64,000 nt of DNA from Thermococcaceae archaeon (lineage in GTDB: Archaea; Methanobacteriota_B; Thermococci; Thermococcales; Thermococcaceae): assembly GCA_030156945.1 (NCBI GenBank), contig JASGLT010000002.1, forward strand, positions 62,001-126,000. The letters run 5' to 3'. The notes below the pieces were generated by a model. The model was given only the letters and a program-made list of their open reading frames with translations. It was not told the DNA's origin and searched no databases. The position numbers and the translations under genes are program-made. Of this stretch, positions 1-7,309 are shown one piece after another (the stretch's first letter is position 1; every line of letters starts with the position of its first letter).

Positions 1-59
1 ACGGTGTATTTTAAAATTTAACGCCACAAGAATGTTTAATAACAAAGCAGAAGAAAAGT

Positions 60-311
60 TCAGAGGTTGCGAACTTCTTCGTCTATTGATTCTTCAAGGG
101 CCTTCTCCCACTCTTCAACGTCGAAGTCTACCAGCTCGCTCTCGAGGTCTTCCTTGAGGCTGGTGACACGCCTCTTAAGTGCCATCTTTGTCTCCTCGTC
201 GTAGACTGCGTAATAGGGGGTGCTTCTGCTTGAGATGTAGAGCATCAGCAAGATAATGTTGAGTACCGCCAGCACGACCACAAGCCCGAGGAGTAAAGGC
301 GCTGCCATCAT
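60..311 (-). CDS. Small single-pass membrane protein, unknown function
   Basis: An 83-residue protein with one hydrophobic segment at about residues 4-26, followed by a charged, acidic C-terminal tail that is probably cytoplasmic and helical. The start codon overlaps the stop of the upstream minD-like gene (ATGATG over TGA), so the two genes are translationally coupled in one minus-strand operon. This links the protein to the MinD-like ATPase, for example as a membrane partner, but that is inference from position only. No family is recognised. The start could be either of two consecutive ATGs. Confidence 0.7.
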   Translation of the reverse strand: MMAAPLLLGLVVVLAVLNIILLMLYISSRSTPYYAVYDEETKMALKRRVTSLKEDLESELVDFDVEEWEKALEESIDEEVRNL

Positions 312-1087
312 CTATTCCCTCCGAATATTGCTTTGAACACCCTCCTTATCGGGCTCTCAGGCTGCGGAGGCTCCCATCTTACTCCTGCAAGTTTTGCAGC
401 GAGCTGTTTTATGGCTATTGCTGCGGGGCTTGTGGGGTTCTTTATTACAAGCGGAACACCGTAGGCAGAGGCCCTCTTGACCTCCGGGTCTTCTGGGATC
501 ATGGCGAGCACGGGCACTTCGAGTATTGCCTCTATTTCCTCCTGGGTAAGTTCGGTCTTTTCGTTAGTGGTCCTGTTGAGTATGGCCCCAAGCGGAAGGG
601 TTCCAAGCTTCTCTGCTATCAATTTGGTCTTCAGGGAGTCTGTTATTGCGGAAATTTCGGGGTTGGTAACTATGATGAGCTCCTTGCCTATAAGAAGGGC
701 GGTAACCGATGTCATCTCCAGGCCAGCGGGGGCGTCTATAAGTATGAAGTCCGCCATCTGCCCTATTTCTCTGATTAGTTCCCTCAGTCTTTCAGGCTTC
801 GCCTTTTTGACTTTCTCCAGGCTCAGACCACCCGGTATCACTTTCACCCCTGCAGGTCCCTCGTATATTGCGTCCTTGAGGTCGGCCTCCCCTGCTAGAA
901 CGTCGTGGAGGGTTATTGGGATGTCCTCCATTCCAAGTACAAGTCCAAGGTTTGCCATGGTTATATCTGCGTCAAGGAGTATGACCTCCTTTCCGAACTG
1001 TGCTAAAGCAACACCCAGGTTGGCTACCGTTGTAGTTTTACCTGTTCCTCCCTTTCCTGAGGCAAAAACAATTGAACGGCCTTCCAA
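308..1087 (-). CDS. minD: MinD/ParA-type P-loop ATPase
   Basis: A deviant Walker A ATPase of the MinD family, which cycles on membranes or positions cargo through ATP-dependent dimerisation. The motif GKGGTGKTT lies near the N-terminus, followed by the DADITMANLG and LIDAPAGLE motifs. The C-terminus (PIRRVFKAIFGG) looks like the short amphipathic membrane-targeting helix of MinD. An upstream ATG at 1102 exists, but GGAGGTG lies inside that extension six bases before a TTG at 1087. Starting at the TTG gives MEGRSIVFASGKGG, which fits the family better. No MinE is visible. The gene is followed without a gap by a small membrane protein. The function in archaea is not well defined. Confidence 0.87.
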   Translation of the reverse strand: MEGRSIVFASGKGGTGKTTTVANLGVALAQFGKEVILLDADITMANLGLVLGMEDIPITLHDVLAGEADLKDAIYEGPAGVKVIPGGLSLEKVKKAKPERLRELIREIGQMADFILIDAPAGLEMTSVTALLIGKELIIVTNPEISAITDSLKTKLIAEKLGTLPLGAILNRTTNEKTELTQEEIEAILEVPVLAMIPEDPEVKRASAYGVPLVIKNPTSPAAIAIKQLAAKLAGVRWEPPQPESPIRRVFKAIFGGNR

Positions 1088-1248
1088 AGTGTGCACCTCC
1101 ATCAGTGTTCAGATGTCTTCAATTGACCCAAACACTCTGGGTAATTTACGTGTTAGGAATATTGTAGCTTATCTTTTATCTTTTGCGGTTTCGAATTTTC
1201 AAAAAACAAGATAAAAAGTAGAGGTTGGTGCACCATAACAAAAAGTGA

Positions 1249-2076
1249 CTACTCTTCCGACACTTCGTCCTGACCATCTTTAGCCTTTCTTGCCACGCTC
1301 TCCTTGAAGGTTTCTGCAGCCTCGCCAAGACTCCTGAAGAGCTTGAGCATCTCCATGGGCAGGGTAAGGACTATCACGTTGCTCTTGTCGCTTGCAACGT
1401 CGCTTATGGTCTGAAGGGTTCTGAGCTGTAGTGCCATCGGATGCTCGCTGATAATCTGCGCGGCCTCCCTGAGCTTTTCAGCCGCCTGTCTCTCGGCTTC
1501 AGCCAGTAGAATCCTCGCCCTCCTCTCACGCTCGGCCTCCGCCTGTTTTGCCATGGCCCTCTGCATTCCACCTGGGAGCTCAACGTCTTTGATTTCGACG
1601 GTTGTGACCTTTATTCCCCAGGGATCCGTTGCTTCATCGATTATCTTCTGTAGCTCCCTGTTGAGCTTCTCCCTTTCGCTCAGGAGCTCGTCAAGGTGCG
1701 CCTGACCGATGACGCTCCTCAGCGTAGTCTGGGCGATCTGGCTCGTGGCCACTATGTAATTCGCGACCTGGGTTACTGCCTTTACCGGATCAACCACGCG
1801 GAAGTAAACGACCGCGTTGACCTTCACAGGGACGTTGTCCTTCGTTATGGTCTCTTGCACCGGAACGTCAAGAACGCGAGTACGGAGGTCAACTATCACT
1901 GCCTTTTCGAATACCGGGATTATGAAGAACAGTCCCGGACCCCTTGCTCCAACGACCCTACCGAGCCTGAATATCACTGCCCTCTCGTACTCCTTCACTA
2001 TCTTTATTGCGCTTGCCAGAAAAATCAAAACAAAGAGCAAAACTATTCCCAAAACAAAAGTTCCCACTCCAACCAT
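1249..2076 (-). CDS. Stomatin-like SPFH-domain membrane protein
   Basis: A prokaryotic stomatin matching the Pyrococcus PH1511 type. It has one N-terminal membrane segment (about residues 5-25), then an SPFH/band-7 domain ([28 protein letters not shown]), then an Ala/Glu/Arg-rich coiled coil (about residues 175-215) that drives oligomerisation. Its start overlaps the stop of the NfeD-type protease gene, and GGTGG lies six bases upstream of the ATG at 2076; a GTG three bases earlier is less likely. In Pyrococcus the partner protease cleaves the C-terminal hydrophobic tail of stomatin. A matching hydrophobic stretch ([16 protein letters not shown]) is present here. Probable role in membrane-domain organisation or quality control. 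Confidence 0.92.
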   Translation of the reverse strand: MVGVGTFVLGIVLLFVLIFLASAIKIVKEYERAVIFRLGRVVGARGPGLFFIIPVFEKAVIVDLRTRVLDVPVQETITKDNVPVKVNAVVYFRVVDPVKAVTQVANYIVATSQIAQTTLRSVIGQAHLDELLSEREKLNRELQKIIDEATDPWGIKVTTVEIKDVELPGGMQRAMAKQAEAERERRARILLAEAERQAAEKLREAAQIISEHPMALQLRTLQTISDVASDKSNVIVLTLPMEMLKLFRSLGEAAETFKESVARKAKDGQDEVSEE

Positions 2077-3422
2077 CACTCACCACCTTTTTCTGACTTT
2101 TCTACGATAAGAGTCAGCCCGTCCATACCAACAACCCTAACGGTTTCCCCAACCTTTATGGTGGTTCCATCCTTCGATACGGCCTTCCAGAGTTCACCGC
2201 GAACTTTGACCATGCCCTCGGGGTCAAGATCCTCTGTTACCTTTCCGATGAGGCCGACCATCTCTTCGCGTCCCGTTTTTGGTTTCCTCCTATGGGCCCT
2301 AACCACAGCTGCCATCCCAAATAAGAAGAACAGTGCCAGAACCACGCCTGTGACTATTATGGCAATCCTCAGTAGGCTAAAGGTATCCTCACTGACGAGG
2401 TACACGTTGCCACCTCCCTTTCCAAAAAGTATCAGCCCTCCCATTACGAAACTCACCAAGCCCGCTATCGTGAACATTCCAAAGGTAGGAGTTAGGGCCT
2501 CTGCTATAAAGAAGATCATTCCGAGAACAATGAGGATCAAACCTGCAGCGTTGTATCCAAAGTAGCCCATGCCAACTATTCCCAGAACTAAGAGGATTGC
2601 TCCAAGGGTCTCAGGCACGTGCCATCCTGGCGTTAGGAATCCTATAACCAGCCCGAGCATTCCAACAGTGAGTAGCAGATAGGAAACGGCGGGATTCGAG
2701 AGGAAGGAGACTATTTGGTAGCTTAAAGAGGGGTTAAGTTCCCTTATTTTTGCTCCCTCAAGGTCCAAAGTCACATATCCCTTCCCGGCGACCGGAACTT
2801 TGGTCTTCATTCCATGGGCTTTTTTCAGGAGGTCACCAATATCGTTTGCTACAACCTCGATAACACCCGCTTTAAGGGCCTCTTCGGGAGTTAAGCTGAG
2901 ATCCTCCGTAACGAACTTAACTGCGGCGGTTTCGTTTCTCCCGCTCATTTCTGCGAGAGATTTCATATAAGCGGCGTAGAAGTTCTTTATCTTTGCCGGG
3001 GCGGTTATAATGCTACCGTTTGAGGAATATCCTAGGATCGGTTCGCAGGCCCCTATGCTCGTTCCGGGAGCCATCGCAATGAGATGTGACCCCATGGCTA
3101 TGTAAGTCCCGGCAGAGGCCGCTATGGCACCCTTTGGATAAACGTAGACTATTACTGGAACCGTTGAGTTCTGTATCAGGGAAATGATTTTCATCATTGA
3201 ATCTCCGAGGCCTCCGGGCGTGTTCAGTGTTATTATCAGGGCATTGGCATTGTTTTCCTCCGCAGTCCTTATGTAGCTCTCGAACTGGTCAACGGTGTAT
3301 TCTGTTATAGTTCCCTCTATCTTCCCCACATAAACCACTTTGCTTTCCCCTGCAGCGGCTTGGGGAATCAGGAGGAACGATACTAAGATGATGACAACTA
3401 ACAGGCTGGGTCGCATCTTCAT
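2076..3422 (-). CDS. NfeD-family membrane serine protease (stomatin operon partner protease)
   Basis: Homologue of the Pyrococcus 1510 protease. After a signal peptide comes a ClpP-like serine protease domain with the catalytic Ser in ASAGTYI and a Lys in APAKIK. Counted from the GTG at 3437 these are S107 and K148, matching a Ser-Lys dyad spaced as in PH1510. Several transmembrane segments and a C-terminal OB-fold NfeD domain (about the last 60 residues) follow. The longest reading starts with GTG at 3437, but a TATA element at 3445-3452 puts transcription start near 3423, so a leaderless ATG at 3422 is favoured. It is directly coupled to the stomatin gene. It probably degrades or processes stomatin at the cell membrane. 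Confidence 0.92.
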   Translation of the reverse strand: MKMRPSLLVVIILVSFLLIPQAAAGESKVVYVGKIEGTITEYTVDQFESYIRTAEENNANALIITLNTPGGLGDSMMKIISLIQNSTVPVIVYVYPKGAIAASAGTYIAMGSHLIAMAPGTSIGACEPILGYSSNGSIITAPAKIKNFYAAYMKSLAEMSGRNETAAVKFVTEDLSLTPEEALKAGVIEVVANDIGDLLKKAHGMKTKVPVAGKGYVTLDLEGAKIRELNPSLSYQIVSFLSNPAVSYLLLTVGMLGLVIGFLTPGWHVPETLGAILLVLGIVGMGYFGYNAAGLILIVLGMIFFIAEALTPTFGMFTIAGLVSFVMGGLILFGKGGGNVYLVSEDTFSLLRIAIIVTGVVLALFFLFGMAAVVRAHRRKPKTGREEMVGLIGKVTEDLDPEGMVKVRGELWKAVSKDGTTIKVGETVRVVGMDGLTLIVEKSEKGGE

Positions 3423-3442
3423 CAATCTGTATACCACAGAAT

Positions 3443-3459
3443 AACGTTTAAATGTTTCG
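3443..3459 (-). promoter_or_regulatory. BRE/TATA promoter of the stomatin-protease operon
   Basis: On the minus strand a purine-rich BRE-like stretch (CCGAAAC) is followed by ATTTAAAC. The element centre is about 26 bases upstream of the ATG at 3422, predicting a leaderless transcript. Confidence 0.55.
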
Positions 3460-3544
3460 GTTTCCGAAGTTGCATCTAAAAATGTCCGCCGATGGGTAAG
3501 TAAGTGAAGTTAGATATTTAAGAAGGAGTGGGATACTAAAAACG

Positions 3545-3862
3545 ATGAAGATTGAATCCGGAACCCTCCAACGAATCGCAACCGAATATAGGGTTGCAAA
3601 GGGAGAGAGGAAGAAAAAACTGGCATGGGAGATAGTGTGGAGACTTTCCAGATACTCGATCATAGAGCCTTTTTGGGACTTCGTACGGAGAGAGCTTAAA
3701 ATCAACCCCGAACACGTTAAAGAAGCCATGAGATTCCTCGAGGAACTTGGAGAGCTTGAGATAAAACGCTCGGTTGATGGAAAGAGACTGTATGTTTCGA
3801 CATTAAAGAGGGTCAGAAAAGCCCCCAGAACCCTCGATGAGTGGGTAGGGAGGATAAATTAG
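3545..3862 (+). CDS. Small basic protein, possible winged-helix, unknown function
   Basis: A 105-residue, Lys/Arg-rich, mainly helical protein without membrane segments. The stretch from about residue 55 to 90 (helix, LEELGELEIKRSVDGKRLYV) reads like a recognition helix followed by a two-stranded wing, so a small DNA- or RNA-binding winged-helix fold is plausible but unproven. A TATA-like element (GATATTTAAG, 3513-3522) sits about 26 bases before the ATG, so the mRNA is probably leaderless. The gene is divergent from the stomatin operon and monocistronic. No family is recognised with certainty. Confidence 0.7.
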   Translation: MKIESGTLQRIATEYRVAKGERKKKLAWEIVWRLSRYSIIEPFWDFVRRELKINPEHVKEAMRFLEELGELEIKRSVDGKRLYVSTLKRVRKAPRTLDEWVGRIN

Positions 3863-3938
3863 GACATCATAGACCGTTATTTATAAAAATTCCACCCGGA
3901 AGTTTTCTGGGAATTCTAAAGCGTTCAGGGTGCTAAAA

Positions 3939-4778
3939 ATGATAGACCTCAAAAAGACCGCCCACGAAATGATAAAGAACGGTACCTGGAAGCTCAAGGG
4001 GAATACTTTCTATCAGGCACTCCGACTGAAAAACGGCGTGGTCGGAATTGTAGCATACAACGGGGACTTCCTCTTTCCAGAGACATGGGGAAGAAAGGAG
4101 AGAAAAGAGGCGAGGGAAAAGCTCTCCTTCATCCTTGGTCTCGATACTGACCTCGACTCCTTCTATTCAGAGATAAGCGATTCACCGTTTTCTTTCCTCG
4201 CGGAGGAGTTCAAAGGCTTGACCGTTCCCGCCGCGCCCTCACCCTACCAAGCCATCGTTGAGGTGATAGCACAGCAACAGGTCAACTTCGAGTTCGCCCA
4301 GAGGACGATAAGGAACCTTGTTGAAATGGCCGGCGAAAGAGTTGGGGACCTCTACGTCTTTCCCACAGCTGACCGGATAGCGCCCCTAACACTTGACGAG
4401 CTTAAGATGGCGAAGCTCGGCTACCGTGCGGGATATACAAAACACGTCACGGAGCTTTACCTGAAGGGCGAGCTGAAGCTTGACCTGTGGGAGATGGATG
4501 AGAAAGAGGCCATAAAGTATCTTACAGCCTTCCGCGGGATAGGAAAGTGGACTGCGGAGCTCTTCCTCGCCTACGGACTGAGGAAAAATACCTATCCCGC
4601 CGGAGACCTTGGGTTGAGGCGGGGAATAGCCAAAATATTCGGGAAGAGTGTGAAAGAAGTCAAGGAAAGGGACGTCAGGGAAGTTCTTGAGCCGTACGGC
4701 AAATGGAAGGGCCTGCTGGCCTTTTACATCACCTGCTACGACAGGAAGACCGAACTGGAGAGGAGAAGGATTAAATAG
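3939..4778 (+). CDS. HhH-GPD DNA glycosylase (AlkA/3-methyladenine type)
   Basis: A base-excision repair glycosylase. The AlkA-like N-terminal part is followed by AQQQVNFEFAQRTIRNLVE, a helix-hairpin-helix FRGIGKWTAELFLAYG, and the catalytic Asp in PAGDLGLRRG, as in alkylated-base glycosylases. There is no Fe-S cysteine cluster. The ATG at 3939 is preferred to an upstream GTG because GGGTG lies at the right distance; a TATA element at 3879-3887 supports a short leader. The length (about 279 residues) is normal for AlkA-like archaeal enzymes. Substrate specificity (3-methyladenine, hypoxanthine or other) cannot be read from sequence alone. Confidence 0.88.
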   Translation: MIDLKKTAHEMIKNGTWKLKGNTFYQALRLKNGVVGIVAYNGDFLFPETWGRKERKEAREKLSFILGLDTDLDSFYSEISDSPFSFLAEEFKGLTVPAAPSPYQAIVEVIAQQQVNFEFAQRTIRNLVEMAGERVGDLYVFPTADRIAPLTLDELKMAKLGYRAGYTKHVTELYLKGELKLDLWEMDEKEAIKYLTAFRGIGKWTAELFLAYGLRKNTYPAGDLGLRRGIAKIFGKSVKEVKERDVREVLEPYGKWKGLLAFYITCYDRKTELERRRIK

Positions 4779-4808
4779 TGTTCAAAGTTACTCGTTGGTG
4801 GTGGGAGA

Positions 4809-4973
4809 ATGCTCGTTGACATGCGAACGTTAAACATCCTAATCGGGATGAAGGGAAGGAGAAAAGCCATTCCTGGAACAGCTGAGAGGATGCTCGGCCG
4901 TCTTGAGGGTCTGTTGAAGGGGGAAGACAGCGTTTCCTTGCTCAAAAGACTGCGGGAGGAGGGTTATGATTAG
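4809..4973 (+). CDS. Small putative antitoxin preceding a PIN toxin
   Basis: A 54-residue basic protein beginning MLVDMRTLNILIGMKGRR and ending LLKRLREEGYD. GGTGGTGGG lies just upstream of its ATG, and its stop overlaps the start of the PIN-domain gene by eight bases, the layout of a VapBC-type pair. It has no recognisable ribbon-helix-helix or AbrB fold. The second half (about residues 24-52) is predicted helical, like the toxin-wrapping part of VapB antitoxins. The assignment rests on position, size and coupling, not on homology. Confidence 0.6.
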   Translation: MLVDMRTLNILIGMKGRRKAIPGTAERMLGRLEGLLKGEDSVSLLKRLREEGYD

Positions 4974-5424
4974 AGCTTTTATAGACACCAACGTTCTCCT
5001 CAATGTGTGGTTTAAGGAAATCGATCCTAGAACATCAAGACCACTCTGGGAGGCCTCACTTCGTGTTCTTAAACTCGTTGAGGGAGGTAAAATTGAGGGT
5101 ATAGTTTCCATCTTTACAATCATGGAGTCGGTGCACGTTTTTAGGAGGAAAGGTGCAGACCCAAAAATAGCCCAGAGCGATATTCAAGATCTTGGTCTTG
5201 AGGTTTACATCCCTGAAATTCCTGCATTGCTAGACGCCCTTACATACCAGCTTGAGCTCGGGATTGACCCTTACGATGCCGTTGCCCTTTCCTCAGCAGT
5301 TAATTCCAACTGTGACGTTCTGATTACCAGAGACGAAGAATTTAAAAAGAGGGGGAAGAGTGTGATCAAAATAGTGAGTCCTGAGGAATTTCTCTCTTAT
5401 CTCGAGGAGCGTGGGCTTCTGTGA
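4966..5424 (+). CDS. PIN-domain ribonuclease toxin (VapC-like)
   Basis: A 152-residue PIN domain. The acidic metal-binding residues are visible as D7 (FIDTN), E54 (IMESVHV), D104 (DPYDAVA) and D123 (ITRDEEF), so the site looks intact. PIN toxins of this class cleave tRNA or rRNA and are held inactive by the protein encoded just upstream. The start overlaps the putative antitoxin gene by eight bases with GGGAGGAGGG as ribosome binding site, and its end overlaps the next gene by four bases (GTGA). The three genes therefore form one coupled unit. A role in RNA processing rather than as a toxin cannot be excluded. Confidence 0.83.
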   Translation: MIRAFIDTNVLLNVWFKEIDPRTSRPLWEASLRVLKLVEGGKIEGIVSIFTIMESVHVFRRKGADPKIAQSDIQDLGLEVYIPEIPALLDALTYQLELGIDPYDAVALSSAVNSNCDVLITRDEEFKKRGKSVIKIVSPEEFLSYLEERGLL

Positions 5425-5741
5425 GTGAAGAAATAGTGATCTCTCTTCCGAAAGGAAAGTTCAAAGCCCTAAAAGGGCGGGATATAGATGAACTTATCAG
5501 AGAAAACCTCCCGAAGGCTGAGGAAACTCTCAAGGCGGAGAGAGAAGAGCATCTGCGTGAGAAGATCAAAAAGCTCGAGGAGAAGCTGTCCGAAATAGAG
5601 GGCCAGCTGGATGAGCTGAGGGAGTTCTACGAAAAGGCAAAGGCCGATAAGGAGAAGTTCCTGACCGTGAGAGACGAGCTGAGAGAGGAGAACGAGAGGC
5701 TGAGAAAAGAGCTGGAGGAAAAGAAAGTTCACAAAACGTGA
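5421..5741 (+). CDS. Coiled-coil protein in toxin-antitoxin island
   Basis: A 106-residue protein. A short N-terminal beta-like stretch (EEIVISLPKGKFKAL) is followed by a heptad-rich coiled coil from about residue 35 to 103, dense in Glu, Lys, Leu and Arg. It starts with GTG overlapping the PIN gene stop. The N-terminus resembles short antitoxin or DNA-binding modules, but no family is identified. Its last codons run into the operator array that precedes the MNT gene. It may be an additional antitoxin or an adaptor; this is inference from context. Confidence 0.68.
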   Translation: MSEEIVISLPKGKFKALKGRDIDELIRENLPKAEETLKAEREEHLREKIKKLEEKLSEIEGQLDELREFYEKAKADKEKFLTVRDELREENERLRKELEEKKVHKT

Positions 5742-5787
5742 ACGAATCGTTCATGGAGCGTGAACGAAAAGTTCATAAACCATGAAC
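5727..5787. promoter_or_regulatory. Six-half-site operator array, 11-bp period
   Basis: Six 6-bp half-sites alternate in orientation and are separated by exactly five bases each: GTTCAC (5727), GTGAAC (5738), GTTCAT (5749), GTGAAC (5760), GTTCAT (5771), ATGAAC (5782). Adjacent half-sites form inverted repeats, and the 11-bp period places all of them on one face of the helix. A TATA-like element (TTCATAAACC, 5772-5781) lies inside the array about 25 bases before the ATG of the MNT gene at 5801. Binding would therefore block that promoter. The winged-helix N-terminus of the MNT protein is the obvious candidate ligand. Confidence 0.8.
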
Positions 5788-5800
5788 GAGAGGTACTACC

Positions 5801-6409
5801 ATGCACGAGCTGCTCTCAACACCCGAACGTGTGAGGATTCTCGAAGAAGTTCTGCCGAAGAGTACAGTGGGGGTAGAAGAAGTCGCGAAAAAACTAGACG
5901 TCAGCAAGGGTCTGGTCTCAAAGACCCTTCATCTTCTCTTAAAGCACGGGATCGCCGTGAAAAAGGGGAGAAAGTTCCACATCCTTGACACTCCCAAAAC
6001 TCGGGAGCTTAAGAGGTTTCTGAACTTCATTGTGCTTTCGGAGAGGCTCAACGGGCTCAAAGAAGACTGGATGCTCGGTCTTGGTGTTTACGGGAGCTTT
6101 GCCTCCGGAGAGAACAGGGAAGACAGCGATATTGACGTTTGGGTGTTCGCTAGGAGAGAGGAACTATTAAAGTCAGCAAGGCTAAAGAGGAAAATCTCCG
6201 AGCTTACGGGCAGAGAAGTTGATCTGATAGTTTTAACGCCGCCGAGGGTTTCAAGGCTCCAAAAAGAGGACCCTGTCTTTTACTATTCCCTCGTCTACGG
6301 CTCGATTGTTATATGGGGTGAGAGACTTGACAGGATTCAGTCTTTGCTTAGAGCGGGGTCTGCTGAGAAGAGTTCCACCTTCCAGAGAGAAAGCGTTGCT
6401 GAGCATTAA
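5801..6409 (+). CDS. Winged-helix minimal nucleotidyltransferase (MntA-like antitoxin)
   Basis: About 202 residues with two domains. Residues 1-65 form a winged helix-turn-helix (VEEVAKKLDVSKGLVSKTLHLLLKHG). Residues about 85-165 form a minimal nucleotidyltransferase with the motif GSFASG (from G98) and the metal ligands D110 and D112 (DSDIDVWV); a further acidic residue lies in VDLIVL. MNT proteins inactivate a partner HEPN ribonuclease, in known cases by adding AMP to a Tyr. The fused DNA-binding domain makes autoregulation through the adjacent operator array likely. GAGAGGT lies six bases before the ATG. It overlaps the HEPN gene downstream. Confidence 0.87.
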   Translation: MHELLSTPERVRILEEVLPKSTVGVEEVAKKLDVSKGLVSKTLHLLLKHGIAVKKGRKFHILDTPKTRELKRFLNFIVLSERLNGLKEDWMLGLGVYGSFASGENREDSDIDVWVFARREELLKSARLKRKISELTGREVDLIVLTPPRVSRLQKEDPVFYYSLVYGSIVIWGERLDRIQSLLRAGSAEKSSTFQRESVAEH

Positions 6410-6764
6410 GAGGGCCGAAGAGTGGCTGGAAGAGGCCAAGAGGAACAGAGAGTTCGGCTCATACAGGACTTCCCTAATGGCCTCCTACCTCGCGATGTTT
6501 CATGCTGCCAGAGCAGTGCTTTTCCGCGACGGGTGGCGGGAGAAAAGCCACTACTGCGTCGCAAGGTACCTTGAGGAGTCCTATGTGAAAACGGGGAAGC
6601 TTGAGGAGTACTGGGTAGAGCTCCTCGACAGGATGAGAGAACTCAGGCACGAAGATCAGTACGACGTCTCGTACACTCCCGAGCCCACTGAAGTTGAAGA
6701 GGCCCTTAAAGTCGCTGAGAAGTTTATTGAAGTCATAAAGTCTTTCATTGGTGAGGAACAATGA
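6327..6764 (+). CDS. HEPN-domain ribonuclease toxin (HepT-like)
   Basis: A HEPN-domain partner of the preceding MNT gene. The core helix EEWLEEAKRNREFGSYRTSLMASYLAMFHAARAVL is followed by the catalytic HEPN motif in RMRELRHEDQYD (R-x5-H, with a nearby Tyr as in AMPylated HepT toxins). The start is uncertain. A long frame opens at 6306, but a TTG at 6327 has GGGGTGA five bases upstream; a later TTG at 6396 would still keep the whole domain. It overlaps the MNT gene 3' end by about 80 bases. The next coiled-coil gene begins four bases inside its stop (ATGA), making a three-gene operon. Confidence 0.85.
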   Translation: MTGFSLCLERGLLRRVPPSREKALLSIKRAEEWLEEAKRNREFGSYRTSLMASYLAMFHAARAVLFRDGWREKSHYCVARYLEESYVKTGKLEEYWVELLDRMRELRHEDQYDVSYTPEPTEVEEALKVAEKFIEVIKSFIGEEQ

Positions 6765-7156
6765 AGCTCATCATTAAACCCGAAAAAGGCCTTGGGAAGA
6801 TAGAGGTCGAGCTTTCTGAAGAAGTTGGGGGAGAGGTAAAGAGGCTGAGTGAGCGTTACGGAGTTCCTCCCGAGAGGGTTATCGAGGTTGCCCTCACTGG
6901 TGAGTTCAGGGAACCTAAGGGAGACCTTGAAGAGCTTGAGAGAAAAGTGAAGGAACTTGAAGAGAAGGTCTGGGAGCTGGAGAAGGAGTATGCACCGCTC
7001 CGCTTCAAGGCCTACGGACTGAGCGAGGACAACAAAATCCTCGCCATTGAACTCACTGGCTTGATAGCCGAGAACAACCAGCTAAGGCGTTTTTTGAAGC
7101 TTCCACTGAGGCGAGATCCGGAACTGAGAAAGCTTATATCCTATTACATGAGATGA
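6761..7156 (+). CDS. Coiled-coil protein, third gene of MNT/HEPN operon
   Basis: A 131-residue protein with an N-terminal region like a compact DNA- or protein-binding domain (VELSEEVGGEVKRLSERYGVPPERVIEVALTG, helix-turn-helix-like), then a coiled coil at about residues 50-75 and a second helical part (LIAENNQLRRFLKLPL). It is translationally coupled to the HEPN toxin gene. MNT/HEPN loci are normally two-gene systems, so a conserved third member would be notable. Function is unknown; an extra antitoxin or targeting subunit is a guess from position. Confidence 0.7.
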   Translation: MKLIIKPEKGLGKIEVELSEEVGGEVKRLSERYGVPPERVIEVALTGEFREPKGDLEELERKVKELEEKVWELEKEYAPLRFKAYGLSEDNKILAIELTGLIAENNQLRRFLKLPLRRDPELRKLISYYMR

Positions 7157-7166
7157 GCCTATGCGG

Positions 7167-7218
7167 ATGATGACAGCGAATTGCACCGAACTTTCGTGAT
7201 GATGAGGACTGGCCCTGA
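7167..7218 (+). ncRNA. Candidate C/D box sRNA
   Basis: Box order fits an archaeal C/D guide RNA: C box ATGATGA (7167-7173), a D'-like CCGA (7186-7189), C' box GTGATGA (7196-7202) and D box CTGA (7215-7218), with about 12-base guide segments before D' and D. The D' box is non-canonical and a clean terminal stem is not evident. It begins ten bases after the stop of the coiled-coil gene. The methylation target was not determined. Confidence 0.5.
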
Positions 7219-7306
7219 CGCCGTCCCGGGCGGGCAGTGAAGAATCCAAGACGGGCTGAGCAGGGGCGATGACGTACCCTATGAGCGCCGAGCCCGTCCG
7301 GGGCGT
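7218..7306 (+). ncRNA. Structured RNA with long terminal stem, C/D-like boxes
   Basis: CCGGGCGGGC (7226-7235) pairs with GCCCGTCCGG (7292-7301), one G-U included. The helix extends through ACGCC (7218-7222) with GGCGT (7302-7306) across a three-base bulge. Just inside the stem lie GTGAAGA (7237-7243, C-like), CTGA (7256-7259, D'), GCGATGA (7266-7272, C') and CCGA (7288-7291, D-like), spaced like a C/D sRNA with a kink-turn at the stem base. It fills the gap between two convergent genes and ends at the radical SAM stop codon. It could instead be another class of structured RNA or a bidirectional terminator. Confidence 0.5.
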
Positions 7307-7309
7307 GAT

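Noticed and set aside
1696-2565. 289-residue open frame antisense to the stomatin/protease operon
   Set aside because: Spans two unrelated genes in antisense, low complexity, no ribosome binding site; a shadow frame.
5727-5787. Possible small CRISPR array because of the regular spacing
   Set aside because: Repeats are 6 bp in alternating orientation with 5-bp spacers, far from CRISPR repeat and spacer sizes; no cas genes are in the window.
6396-6764. Shorter HEPN gene starting at TTG 6396
   Set aside because: It keeps the domain but lacks a good ribosome binding site, whereas TTG 6327 has GGGGTGA at correct spacing; kept only as an alternative.
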